A DNA stretch of 7,900 bases from Bacteroidota bacterium (GCA_021796135.1 JAJYOQ010000182.1:1-7900), one strand, 5' to 3'; counted from the stretch's first letter, positions 1 to 6,096 are shown. The notes: generated by a model from the letters alone, not told the origin. A program made the numbers and translations.

Positions 1-105
1 AAATATTTTCATCTTTTATTTTTTTTTACCTCAAAAATGAATATTTTTGGGATGCAAAAAAGTAGCTCTATCTAAATGTGTATATCAGTTCTAAGATTTT
101 GATTT

Positions 106-1260
106 ATGATGCATAAAGTGTCGATTTTTTATCCTGCGAACTCTGAATTTCAAGTTATTATTATTAGTTCGGCTTTACTTATAACCGCAAGTTTCCTATA
201 TCTTTATATCCATAAATCATATCTTGTCAAATATTCTCAATCCTTTGGGGAAGGATCTCTATTCAAAGATATAATCGCAGATATTTTCCCCGGTCCCGTT
301 TTCCATTTTAATTACGAAGGGAAAATGCTCTTTGCTAATATCTCAGCAATGAATCTTTTGTCAGAATTAAACCTGACAAATCCTGACTTTTATTCAATCT
401 TCTCAGACCTACAAGATGTAAAGCTTAAACAAATCATTGCCTCACAAGAACCTAAAAAATTTATACTGCCTTTTTCAAATGAAACTTTCGAAATCGTTAT
501 CGTCGGTTTTCCGGAAATGCATTTTGCGCAGGTTAATTTCATCAATATTACTAAACAAATTACTCTCGAATCGGAACTTATTAATTCAAAAACCCTAATT
601 CATGACCTTTCTTTGAAAATCCAGTCTCTTCAGGAAAATGAAAGGAAAAATATTTCTCGTGAATTACATGATGGCTTGGGTCAGTCACTGGCTTCGCTTA
701 AATTTCATCTGGATAATATCGAAACAAAATTTATTAACGACTCTGAAACTCTCCAATCTATCTCAGATTCAAAATTAATGATTCAATCGTCAATTAATGA
801 GTTAAGAAATATCTTATATAATCTTAACCCCAGAAGCTTGGATGACTTGGGTCTTGTAACTTCATTAGAAATATTATCAAAAGAGTTCTCAAAACAATCC
901 AATATTAAAGGAAACTTTCATTCCTCCTGCATCAATAAAAGCTTTAATCATGACCTGGAGATAGCTCTATATAGAATTGTTCAGGAATCCTTAAGCAATA
1001 TCCTTAAACATTCAAAAGCAGAAGAATTCGGAATTATGTTGATTCAGCATGAGGATTTCCTTAGATTGATTGTCGAAGATAATGGAAAAGGATTAGACAT
1101 TAAAAAAATTCACATGAACAAAAATACATCCTCTATGGGATTGAATAATATTAAAGAAAGAATCATTCCATTTGACGGAAAACTTACAATAGATTCCCGT
1201 AAAGGAGCAGGAACTTCAATTAACATTGAAATACCTCTGACAAATTTATGCCTAAAGTAA
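106..1260 (+). CDS. Membrane-anchored NarL-family sensor histidine kinase
   Basis: This is a sensor kinase that autophosphorylates on histidine and passes the phosphate to the response regulator encoded next to it. Residues 15-36 form one hydrophobic membrane segment after a short N-terminus, so there is almost no extracytoplasmic sensor. Residues about 55-155 look like a PAS-type cytoplasmic sensing domain (weak similarity, by pattern only). The HisKA_3 dimerisation domain follows, with the H-box RELHDGLGQSL and phosphoacceptor His188. The HATPase_c domain shows the N-box near Asn298 (VQESLSNILKHS), a G1 motif EDNGKGL (324-330) and a second glycine motif SMGLNNIKERI (343-353). The ligand is unknown. 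The gene starts at tandem ATGs (106 and 109) with no clear Shine-Dalgarno. Its last 13 bases overlap the response regulator, which indicates translational coupling. Family assignment is firm; the sensed signal is not. Confidence 0.93.
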   Translation: MMHKVSIFYPANSEFQVIIISSALLITASFLYLYIHKSYLVKYSQSFGEGSLFKDIIADIFPGPVFHFNYEGKMLFANISAMNLLSELNLTNPDFYSIFSDLQDVKLKQIIASQEPKKFILPFSNETFEIVIVGFPEMHFAQVNFINITKQITLESELINSKTLIHDLSLKIQSLQENERKNISRELHDGLGQSLASLKFHLDNIETKFINDSETLQSISDSKLMIQSSINELRNILYNLNPRSLDDLGLVTSLEILSKEFSKQSNIKGNFHSSCINKSFNHDLEIALYRIVQESLSNILKHSKAEEFGIMLIQHEDFLRLIVEDNGKGLDIKKIHMNKNTSSMGLNNIKERIIPFDGKLTIDSRKGAGTSINIEIPLTNLCLK

Positions 1261-1922
1261 AAATCCTAATTGCAGACGACCACTTATTGATTCGGCAGGG
1301 GATTAAAAGCTTATTGCAAAATGTCCCTGCTATTAAAGTAATCGGAGAATCTAGTACCGGTAAGGAGGTAATTAATCTCTATGCAAAATTAAAACCGGAT
1401 GTCATTTTAATGGATATCTCAATGCCTGATATATCCGGAATTGAAGCCTCCAGGCTAATAAAAGAAAAGTATCCCAAAGCTAAAATTCTCATCTTAACTA
1501 TATACAAGAATGATGATTATGTCCTTAGTGCAGTCAAAAATGGCGCTTCTGGCGTAATAAATAAGGATGTCAATAAAAATATTTTAATTGAAGCAATCCT
1601 TGCTGTCGCTTCCGGCAAAAAATACTTCGCTCAGGAACTCACCCAGCTATTAATAGAAAATATTATCTCCAAAAATACAGACTATAACCGCGAATCACTT
1701 AAAGAAAAAGTCTTCCTTACTCATAGAGAAAACGAAATTCTCTGCTTTATTGCCGAAGGACTTTCAACAAGTGAAATTGCCGGGAAATTAAATCTAAGCA
1801 TCAGAACTGTCGAAACACACAGAACCAACATCATGCAGAAATTAAAAATCAAAACCTCCAGCGGTCTCGCCCGGTTCGCATTTGAAAACGGTCTGCTAAA
1901 TCATAAAAGGTTTAATGATTAA
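1248..1922 (+). CDS. NarL/FixJ-family response regulator (receiver + LuxR HTH)
   Basis: This is the cognate DNA-binding response regulator of the upstream kinase. The N-terminal receiver domain (about 3-120) has all canonical residues: acidic pair Asp10/Asp11, phosphoacceptor Asp56 in LMDISMP, Thr84 and Lys106. A linker leads to a LuxR-type helix-turn-helix (about 157-220) with the typical LTHRENEIL and STSEIAGKLNLSIRTVETH segments. The length of 224 aa is normal for the family. The ATG lies inside the kinase gene (13-base overlap) without a strong ribosome site, so it is probably translated by coupling. Target genes are not shown by the sequence. The tandem dyads found 21 bases after its stop are plausible binding sites for it. 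Confidence 0.95.
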   Translation: MPKVKILIADDHLLIRQGIKSLLQNVPAIKVIGESSTGKEVINLYAKLKPDVILMDISMPDISGIEASRLIKEKYPKAKILILTIYKNDDYVLSAVKNGASGVINKDVNKNILIEAILAVASGKKYFAQELTQLLIENIISKNTDYNRESLKEKVFLTHRENEILCFIAEGLSTSEIAGKLNLSIRTVETHRTNIMQKLKIKTSSGLARFAFENGLLNHKRFND

Positions 1923-1943
1923 TTTAATTGCTAATAGCAACTA

Positions 1944-1986
1944 ATCTACGTAAAATTACTTAGATCATCTACGTAAAACTACTTAG
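1944..1986. repeat. Two tandem 20-bp dyad repeats, candidate regulator operators
   Basis: Copy 1 (1944-1963) reads ATCTACGTAAAATTACTTAG and copy 2 (1967-1986) differs at one base. The period is 23 bp. Within each copy CTACGTA and TACTTAG form an imperfect inverted repeat (7-4-7, one mismatch between half-sites). The heptamers resemble the TACYYMT half-sites known for NarL. Tandem dyads next to a NarL-family regulator suggest an operator, either for autoregulation or for control of the downstream receiver gene. The binding role is inference. Confidence 0.55.
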
Positions 1987-1988
1987 TT

Positions 1989-2016
1989 AAAAATCAGTAA
2001 ATTTACTGATTTTTTT
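1989..2016 (+). terminator. AT-rich palindrome with T-run, probable terminator of the kinase/regulator operon
   Basis: Positions 1989-2014 form a perfect 26-base palindrome (AAAAATCAGTAAA and its complement), extended to seven T residues by 2016. A GTTA (1986-1989) and TAAC (2016-2019) pair could lengthen the stem with a small bulge. It sits 66 bases after the response regulator stop. The stem is poor in GC, so its termination strength is uncertain. Confidence 0.55.
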
Positions 2017-2071
2017 AACCTGCCTATTCCTTATGTTTGTTTAGATATTAATTGCGCTAGGGCAGGGATAT

Positions 2072-2118
2072 AAAGAATCATTGACTTGATAATTAGTGTC
2101 AATGATTCTTTTCTTTTT
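2072..2118 (+). terminator. 14-bp hairpin with T-rich tail in the leader of the receiver gene
   Basis: AAAGAATCATTGAC (2072-2085) pairs perfectly with 2098-2111 across a 12-base loop and is followed by TCTTTTT. This is an intrinsic-terminator shape ending only 16 bases before the ATG at 2135. It could be a second terminator for the upstream operon. If transcription of the downstream gene starts before it, it could be an attenuator. A TATAAT string at 2118-2123 could instead serve as a -10 box giving a nearly leaderless mRNA, but no good -35 was found. Confidence 0.5.
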
Positions 2119-2134
2119 ATAATGGGACATTGAA

Positions 2135-2506
2135 ATGGAAATTCCAAAATTACTATTTGTCGAATATGATTCTTTATCAAAAAGATTTTATTCACTTCTT
2201 TTTGAAGGTCATTTCCAAACTATTTTTTGCGATTATATGAAATGCTTTCATGAAAGCATTGAACAGTCAAAATTTGATTTGATCGTAATTGATATTCCTG
2301 TTAGAGGGGAGGATGAGGGTCTTGAAATGATTGCTGCTGCCAAGTCTTCCGATAAACACAAGAATACTCCGGTTATTTGCCTTATTGCTCATCCAATTGA
2401 AAGTAAAATATATAAATTATACGAAGTAAGTGCGGATTCTCTTCTCCATAAACCGGTTGAGAATGAAAGCCTCATTCATACTATAAAAAAACTAGTGAAA
2501 AACTAG
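2135..2506 (+). CDS. Stand-alone receiver-domain (CheY-like) protein, degenerate
   Basis: This 123-aa protein is essentially one receiver domain with no output domain. Acidic residues Glu10 and Asp12 lie at the end of the first strand. Asp53 in LIVIDIP is the likely phosphoacceptor, and Lys106-Pro107 (LLHKPV) matches the conserved Lys-Pro. The switch Thr/Ser at the end of strand 4 is missing: aligning TPVICLIAH with the CheY pattern puts Ile84 at that position, followed by Ala85. Signal-induced switching may therefore be altered. The gene begins 212 bases after the response regulator, behind two hairpins, so it is probably a separate transcription unit. A weak GGGA lies seven bases before the ATG. 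It converges on the PorV-like gene with a 17-base gap. The partner kinase and target are unknown. Confidence 0.85.
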   Translation: MEIPKLLFVEYDSLSKRFYSLLFEGHFQTIFCDYMKCFHESIEQSKFDLIVIDIPVRGEDEGLEMIAAAKSSDKHKNTPVICLIAHPIESKIYKLYEVSADSLLHKPVENESLIHTIKKLVKN

Positions 2507-2523
2507 ATTACACTACCGGCTTA

Positions 2524-3558
2524 TTAGTGCCTTAAAAATTTCGGCTCCTCTAAAGTCAGCATTAATGAAATTCTATGCGTGTCCCCTAAATCATTTTGAG
2601 ATGAACTATATCTGGCAAATGAATAATCAATATTTAATTTAGGTAGTTTGACTCCGGCTCCGATTGTAAATTGCTGAATGTCATTATAACCTGCCCTTAC
2701 CGAAACAATATTCTTAAAATTATATTCTATACCTGCATGCCCGTCAAAGCTTACCGGTCCTATATTAAATTCAGAGGCAAATTGCCTATTCTCAAATCTT
2801 ACGTCAACGTCTATTGCAGGAGTGAATGTTCCTCCTAAAAACGCAATTTGATATGCTCCTCCGACTTTTGCTGTGGGTGATATGAGCTCATTCCTTCCTG
2901 TACTCCACGCAACTAATGTCGTTGTAATATCCTGAAGATTAACACCTACTGAAAATTTCTGAAATGGAGTGTACCATGCCCCGACATCAAAACCGATTCC
3001 GGTTGCATAATACTCGGCAATTTTTCGGTATATTATTTTTACGTTTGCTCCGTAAAAAAAGTTCTCGGAATATTTTTTAGCAAAAGAAAGAAAAAATGCC
3101 CAATCTTGATCGCTAAATTGCTGAATTTGATTATAATCTAATCTTGCATTTGGATTATTAATATCTGTTATTGGTGTGCCGGTTGTCTGGTCGATCAATG
3201 CATTTCGTGTATCCGGAATTCCGTCTATACCTAAACGGATAATGCTTAATGCAAAAGTCATATCGGTACTGTATGGCACGGCTACTGCAGCATAGTCATA
3301 ATTTTCAAGGTTGCCGAATCTTTCATCGTGCATTAATGTCACCTCGGGGTAAGAGATCCTCCCCAATGCAGCAGGATTATAATAACCGGCTGTTACATCA
3401 TTTGCAACTGCTGCGTATGCGCCTCCCATTCCTAAAGCTCGTCCGCCGACTCCCATTGATAAAAACTCTCCTGCATACTTTCCCCATACTACTTGCGCAT
3501 TACTTTCTATTTGCAGGATACATGCAAGTATAATGGCTAGGATTATTTTTTTAATCAT
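2524..3558 (-). CDS. PorV/PorQ family outer-membrane beta-barrel protein
   Basis: This 344-aa protein is exported. An N-terminal basic and hydrophobic signal peptide has a likely cleavage at SNA-Q (after residue 21). The mature N-terminus carries the glycine-rich family signature, with GVGGRALGMGGAYAA at 36-50 followed by the ANDVTAGYYNPAAL segment (52-65). This signature is typical of PorV/PorQ (UPF0164-like) outer-membrane proteins. The remainder alternates short polar and aromatic strands consistent with a FadL-like beta-barrel and ends in a typical DTHRISLMLTL strand near the C-terminus. In Bacteroidota, PorV and PorQ belong to the type IX secretion system, but Ignavibacteria-type genomes carry many paralogues of unclear role. 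No other T9SS gene is present here, so a specific PorV or PorQ assignment is not justified. The ATG is preceded by an A-rich stretch without a clear Shine-Dalgarno. Confidence 0.85.
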   Translation of the reverse strand: MIKKIILAIILACILQIESNAQVVWGKYAGEFLSMGVGGRALGMGGAYAAVANDVTAGYYNPAALGRISYPEVTLMHDERFGNLENYDYAAVAVPYSTDMTFALSIIRLGIDGIPDTRNALIDQTTGTPITDINNPNARLDYNQIQQFSDQDWAFFLSFAKKYSENFFYGANVKIIYRKIAEYYATGIGFDVGAWYTPFQKFSVGVNLQDITTTLVAWSTGRNELISPTAKVGGAYQIAFLGGTFTPAIDVDVRFENRQFASEFNIGPVSFDGHAGIEYNFKNIVSVRAGYNDIQQFTIGAGVKLPKLNIDYSFARYSSSQNDLGDTHRISLMLTLEEPKFLRH

Positions 3559-3689
3559 CTATTTTTTTTTCTATAAAGTAACTGCAATTTAATTTTTGCC
3601 CTTGAAAAAATTGGTAATTAACTCCCTAAAATCAAGTCTAATTTTATTGAAATTAAGTAATTAAATTTTATTGTTGTCTTTGTCTTTTC

Positions 3690-4439
3690 CTACTTTGCTT
3701 TTGCTTGATTAGCTACCTCTTTTGCTTTTCTCGCAATCTCCTCAGCATTACCAAGATAGTAGTGATTTAATGCATTTAAATTATCATCTAATTCATAAAC
3801 CAATGGTGTTCCCGTCGGAATATTTAATTCAACAATTTCATTATCGGGAATTTTATCCAGGTGTTTTACTAATGCTCTGAGACTATTTCCGTGTGCAACA
3901 ATTATAATTTTTTGACCATTTTTAATTGAAGGGGCTATTTTTTTATTCCAAAATGGAACTACTCTGTTAACAGTGTCTTTCAGACATTCTGTGAACGGCA
4001 ATTCAGTTTCGGATAAATTCTTATACCTTGGATCGTTGCCCGGATATCTTTCATCTTTTTTATCTAATGCCGGCGGCTGGATGTCGTAGCTTCTTCTCCA
4101 AATTTTAACTTGCTCTTCTCCGAACTTTGCGGCTGTCTCCGCTTTGTTTAGTCCTTGAAGCGCTCCGTAATGCCTCTCATTTAACTGCCATGCTCTTTCT
4201 ACCGGAATCCACATTAAATCTAATCCATCTAGTGTCAGCCATAAAGTTCTTATGGCTCTTTTCAAAACTGAAGTAAATGCAAGATCAAAAACATATCCTT
4301 CTTTTTTTAATAATTCTCCGGCATTTTTTGCCTCACTAATACCTTGCTCGGATAAATCAACATCTGTCCATCCTGTAAATCGATTCTCTTTATTCCAGGT
4401 GCTTTCTCCGTGCCTTAATAAAACTAATTTATTTTTCAA
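3690..4439 (-). CDS. gpmA: 2,3-bisphosphoglycerate-dependent phosphoglycerate mutase
   Basis: The enzyme interconverts 3-phosphoglycerate and 2-phosphoglycerate in glycolysis and gluconeogenesis, in the cytoplasm. The histidine phosphatase signature [10 protein letters not shown] gives the phosphorylated His10 with Arg9. Arg61 (LKRAIRT), Glu88 ([11 protein letters not shown]) and His183 ([10 protein letters not shown]) complete the active site. The 249-aa length matches bacterial GpmA, with a lysine/alanine-rich C-terminal tail (about 232-249). The start codon is TTG: no in-frame ATG occurs between the upstream stop (4482-4484) and this codon, and GGAG (4447-4450) lies seven bases before it. 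A Bacteroidota-like promoter lies upstream at 4485-4516. It is a single-gene unit, divergent from the small secreted-protein gene. Confidence 0.97.
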   Translation of the reverse strand: MKNKLVLLRHGESTWNKENRFTGWTDVDLSEQGISEAKNAGELLKKEGYVFDLAFTSVLKRAIRTLWLTLDGLDLMWIPVERAWQLNERHYGALQGLNKAETAAKFGEEQVKIWRRSYDIQPPALDKKDERYPGNDPRYKNLSETELPFTECLKDTVNRVVPFWNKKIAPSIKNGQKIIIVAHGNSLRALVKHLDKIPDNEIVELNIPTGTPLVYELDDNLNALNHYYLGNAEEIARKAKEVANQAKAK

Positions 4440-4446
4440 TTCTATA

Positions 4447-4450
4447 CTCC
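4447..4450 (-). promoter_or_regulatory. Shine-Dalgarno GGAG fixing the TTG start of gpmA
   Basis: On the minus strand GGAG is followed by seven bases (TATAGAA) and then TTG. This spacing, with family alignment (the protein begins [11 protein letters not shown], as GpmA proteins usually do), supports TTG at 4437-4439 as the start. Confidence 0.7.
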
Positions 4451-4484
4451 ATGACTTTTTTAGTAGAATAAATAATATGTCTTA

Positions 4485-4516
4485 CAAAAATAGACAATGC
4501 GGCAAGCCAAATCAAA
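4485..4516 (-). promoter_or_regulatory. Bacteroidota-type promoter candidate for gpmA
   Basis: On the minus strand TTTG (4513-4516) is separated by 20 bases from TATTTTTG (4485-4492). This fits the Bacteroidota primary sigma consensus TTTG-N19-21-TAnnTTTG. It would give a leader of about 40 bases that includes the GGAG ribosome site. Matching is by eye; in AT-rich DNA such matches can arise by chance. Confidence 0.45.
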
Positions 4517-4595
4517 AATTAATTCAATCATTATTAAATATTATTCCTGATTATCCTTCTTGTCAGAATGTCGATATATCAGTATTTTCTTTTCA

Positions 4596-4624
4596 TTGAG
4601 GTTTTTAATTAGTTAGTTTATATT
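4596..4624 (+). promoter_or_regulatory. Sigma70-like promoter candidate of the small secreted-protein gene
   Basis: TTGAGG (4596-4601) and TATATT (4619-4624) are 17 bases apart and match the -35 and -10 consensus at 4/6 and 5/6 positions. Transcription would start near 4631, giving a leader of about 37 bases. It is a by-eye match only. Confidence 0.4.
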
Positions 4625-4629
4625 GTTAT

Positions 4630-4646
4630 AAAGATTTGAAATCTTT
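4630..4646 (+). promoter_or_regulatory. Short perfect dyad at the predicted transcript start
   Basis: AAAGATTT and AAATCTTT flank a single G, forming a perfect 8-1-8 inverted repeat directly after the candidate -10 box. It could be an operator, or a 5' hairpin (7-bp stem with a TGA loop) that stabilises the mRNA. The function is inferred only from position. Confidence 0.35.
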
Positions 4647-4667
4647 CTGAAATTAAAAGAGGAATTT

Positions 4668-5030
4668 ATGATGAAGTTTTTATTTATATTATCCGTCCTG
4701 GCAGCATCTGCTTTATCGTCTCCGGCACAATCAAAAATGGAAAATGATATTGATAAAGCATTTCAATATGCAAAAAAAGGAATCTATTGGGCGCTGTCAA
4801 ATATCCCTGATTCAAAATTAAAATTATCTAATGATCTTGTCGCGGATAATAAGCTATACGCAAAAGTAAAACTTAACAAGCTTGTAGACGGTTTAAAGAT
4901 AGAATCGACTGGCTTCTTTAATTCAAACGAAGTATCTATTAAAATTTATAAGTCAAATGATAGCTTGATTGAGGAAGGATATTTGGAGAAAAATAAAAAT
5001 GCGGTCATTCCTCTTCATAAGAAGAAGTAA
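4668..5030 (+). CDS. Small secreted protein of unknown function
   Basis: The family is not recognised. The 120-aa product starts with a clear signal peptide (MMKFLFILSVLAASALSSPA) and probable signal peptidase I cleavage before Gln21, the A-Q junction common in Bacteroidota. There is no lipobox cysteine and no cysteine at all. The mature part of about 100 residues is lysine-rich and soluble. It has a helical-looking start (about 24-44), then alternating beta-like stretches (62-72, 76-82, 88-95), and ends in HKKK. AGAGGA (4658-4663) lies four bases before the first ATG and seven before the second (4671), so translation may begin at the second Met. It has its own promoter candidate and terminator-like hairpin, so it is probably monocistronic. 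The coding call is supported by the signal peptide and ribosome site. Confidence 0.75.
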   Translation: MMKFLFILSVLAASALSSPAQSKMENDIDKAFQYAKKGIYWALSNIPDSKLKLSNDLVADNKLYAKVKLNKLVDGLKIESTGFFNSNEVSIKIYKSNDSLIEEGYLEKNKNAVIPLHKKK

Positions 5031-5040
5031 TAACCGCAAT
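4999..5040. terminator. Bidirectional terminator-like hairpin between convergent genes
   Basis: ATGCGGTCATTCCTCTTC (4999-5016), loop ATAA, then 5021-5040 ending AACCGCAAT form a long, slightly imperfect stem (GCGGT with ACCGC, CTTC with GAAG). On the minus strand the hairpin is followed by ATTTTTATTTTT, a good U-tract for ending the SUF/Rrf2 transcript. On the plus strand the tail (TAATTTAATTTATT) is weaker. The left arm and loop lie inside the 3' end of the secreted-protein gene. Confidence 0.6.
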
Positions 5041-5044
5041 TAAT

Positions 5045-5524
5045 TTAATTTATTCTGGAATTAAAATCGGTTGAATCGGCAAAGTTTGATACTATTAAAG
5101 TAACTTTTTCTTCGCTTCCGATTAAATCTTGTAATGTAAGTTTGCTGAGCACGCTGTCTAATAATGATTGAATCGTTCTCCACAATGATCGAATTGAACA
5201 GTCAATTGTGTGTGTGCAAATCATTTCTGTACCTGAATGAATATCGCAGAAACTCGATTCAAACAGCTTTCCCCCAAGCACTGAAAGAACATCGCCGACT
5301 ATTATTTCATTTGCATTCCTTGATAACTTATAACCGCCGTTCTGCCCTCTGGTGCTTTCTATAAAGCCGCCGATTCGTAAAGCTCTCAATAATTTACCTA
5401 CATTTGCTGTTGATAAACCTTCCATCTGGCTGATTTCCGGTATAGTCAATCCGTTTTGAGAAGTTGATTTGCTGATTCTTAGCAAACACCTCAAACCAAA
5501 TTCTTCTTGTGTGCTGAATTTCAT
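5045..5524 (-). CDS. Rrf2-family transcriptional regulator, probable Fe-S sensor
   Basis: This is a winged-helix regulator of the Rrf2 family (IscR/SufR-like/NsrR relatives). The N-terminal start MKFSTQEEFGLRCLLRIS, the helix-turn-helix segment (about 26-52) and the wing STRGQNGGYKLSR (57-69) are family hallmarks. Three cysteines (Cys93, Cys103, Cys109) lie in the C-terminal loop where family members bind a [2Fe-2S] or [4Fe-4S] cluster. The first spacing is wider (10 residues) than the six seen in IscR. Another cysteine (Cys13) is in helix 1. The gene is last in the SUF operon, 38 bases after the bacilliredoxin, which suggests feedback control of Fe-S biogenesis. The ATG is preceded by AAGAG at a spacing of seven. 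The ligand and whether it represses are inferred. Confidence 0.9.
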   Translation of the reverse strand: MKFSTQEEFGLRCLLRISKSTSQNGLTIPEISQMEGLSTANVGKLLRALRIGGFIESTRGQNGGYKLSRNANEIIVGDVLSVLGGKLFESSFCDIHSGTEMICTHTIDCSIRSLWRTIQSLLDSVLSKLTLQDLIGSEEKVTLIVSNFADSTDFNSRIN

Positions 5525-5531
5525 TATCTGA

Positions 5532-5568
5532 CTCTTATTTTATCCGTTATAATTCTCTTATCTTATCC
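5532..5568 (-). repeat. 14-bp direct repeat upstream of the Rrf2 gene
   Basis: CTCTTATTTTATCC (5532-5545) and CTCTTATCTTATCC (5555-5568) match at 13 of 14 bases with a 23-bp period. On the minus strand they read GGATAA(G/A)ATAAGAG. The distal copy runs over the stop codon of the bacilliredoxin gene, and the proximal copy supplies the AAGAG ribosome-site bases of the Rrf2 gene. A TATAAC string lies between them, with TTCAAG 17 bases further upstream, which could be a weak internal promoter. An operator role is possible but unproven. Confidence 0.4.
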
Positions 5569-6096
5569 CTTGAATAATGGAATTTTTGATCCGCATTGTT
5601 TTGCATACATTACTTTAGAAAAATTTTCAGGGCTGATGGATGGACCTTGCGCTGTACAGTACTTATCAAAAGCTTCTATCAAAATGTCTGCAATATATTC
5701 GGCACTGTTGCCTTCTATCGCCAGCCGGGGCATAAAATATATTAATGATCCGTTTTTGAAAATTGCTATGCTCGGTGAAGACGGCGGATAATTTTCAATT
5801 AATTGTCTTACCCTGTCAACAGCAGCTCTTTCTTGCCCGGCAAATGCTGTGTATAATTTATCAGGGATTTTGCTATGCTGTAATGCCAATGAAACTCCCG
5901 GACGTGCACTGCCTGCAGCGCAGCCGCAAACGGAATTAATCATTACTAAAACAACTTTGTCGTCTTTTACGGTTATCGCTTTATCAACATCTTCTGGTGT
6001 AAGCAATTCTTCAAACCCTACAGCAATTAATTCATCCCTCATCGGCTGTACCGCATCTTGATCATAAATCGGGGGACGTGAAATAATATTAAACAT
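5563..6096 (-). CDS. Bacilliredoxin, BrxA/BrxB (YphP/YqiW) family
   Basis: Proteins of this family are thioredoxin-fold thiol-disulfide oxidoreductases that remove bacillithiol from S-thiolated proteins. The family core is clear: MRDELIAVGFEELLTPEDV (19-37), the redox motif SVCGCAAGSARPG with Cys57 and Cys59, FAGQERAAVDRVR (85-97) and PPSSPSIAIFKNG (104-116). Known members are about 145 aa and end near the DKYC position (144-147). This one has about 30 extra residues (148-177) with a further cysteine, Cys168. The usual histidine in PRHxIEG is Ala126 here (PRLAIEG). A strong ribosome site, AAGGAG (6104-6109), lies seven bases before the ATG. It sits between sufT and the Rrf2 gene in the SUF operon, suggesting thiol protection of Fe-S assembly. 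The cellular thiol used is inferred. Confidence 0.93.
   Translation of the reverse strand: MFNIISRPPIYDQDAVQPMRDELIAVGFEELLTPEDVDKAITVKDDKVVLVMINSVCGCAAGSARPGVSLALQHSKIPDKLYTAFAGQERAAVDRVRQLIENYPPSSPSIAIFKNGSLIYFMPRLAIEGNSAEYIADILIEAFDKYCTAQGPSISPENFSKVMYAKQCGSKIPLFKG

Noticed and set aside
1..105. AT-rich leader of the kinase gene with CAAAAAT-N4-ATTTTTG dyad (32-49), a TATTTTTG -7-like string (42-49), and a minus-strand ATG at 10-12
   Set aside because: The dyad is simple A/T-tract sequence, no matching upstream TTTG supports a promoter, and only four codons of a possible divergent gene are visible with a ribosome site too far away.
3249..3533. Plus-strand open frame of 94 codons
   Set aside because: It lies wholly inside the PorV-family gene on the opposite strand, has no recognisable protein features, and is a shadow of that gene.
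3559..3689. Gap between the PorV-family gene and gpmA with a repeated AATTTTATTG (3640-3649, 3664-3673) and a weak AT-only hairpin
   Set aside because: Low-complexity AT sequence; the repeat is short and probably accidental, and no GC-containing stem or convincing promoter was found.
4252..4599. Plus-strand open frame of 115 codons overlapping the gpmA 5' end and the intergenic region
   Set aside because: Two thirds is antisense to a firmly identified gene; no ribosome site, domain or signal peptide supports it.
5507..6061. Plus-strand open frames antisense to the bacilliredoxin gene
   Set aside because: The minus-strand protein is clearly a conserved family; the antisense frames show no domain and are shadows.
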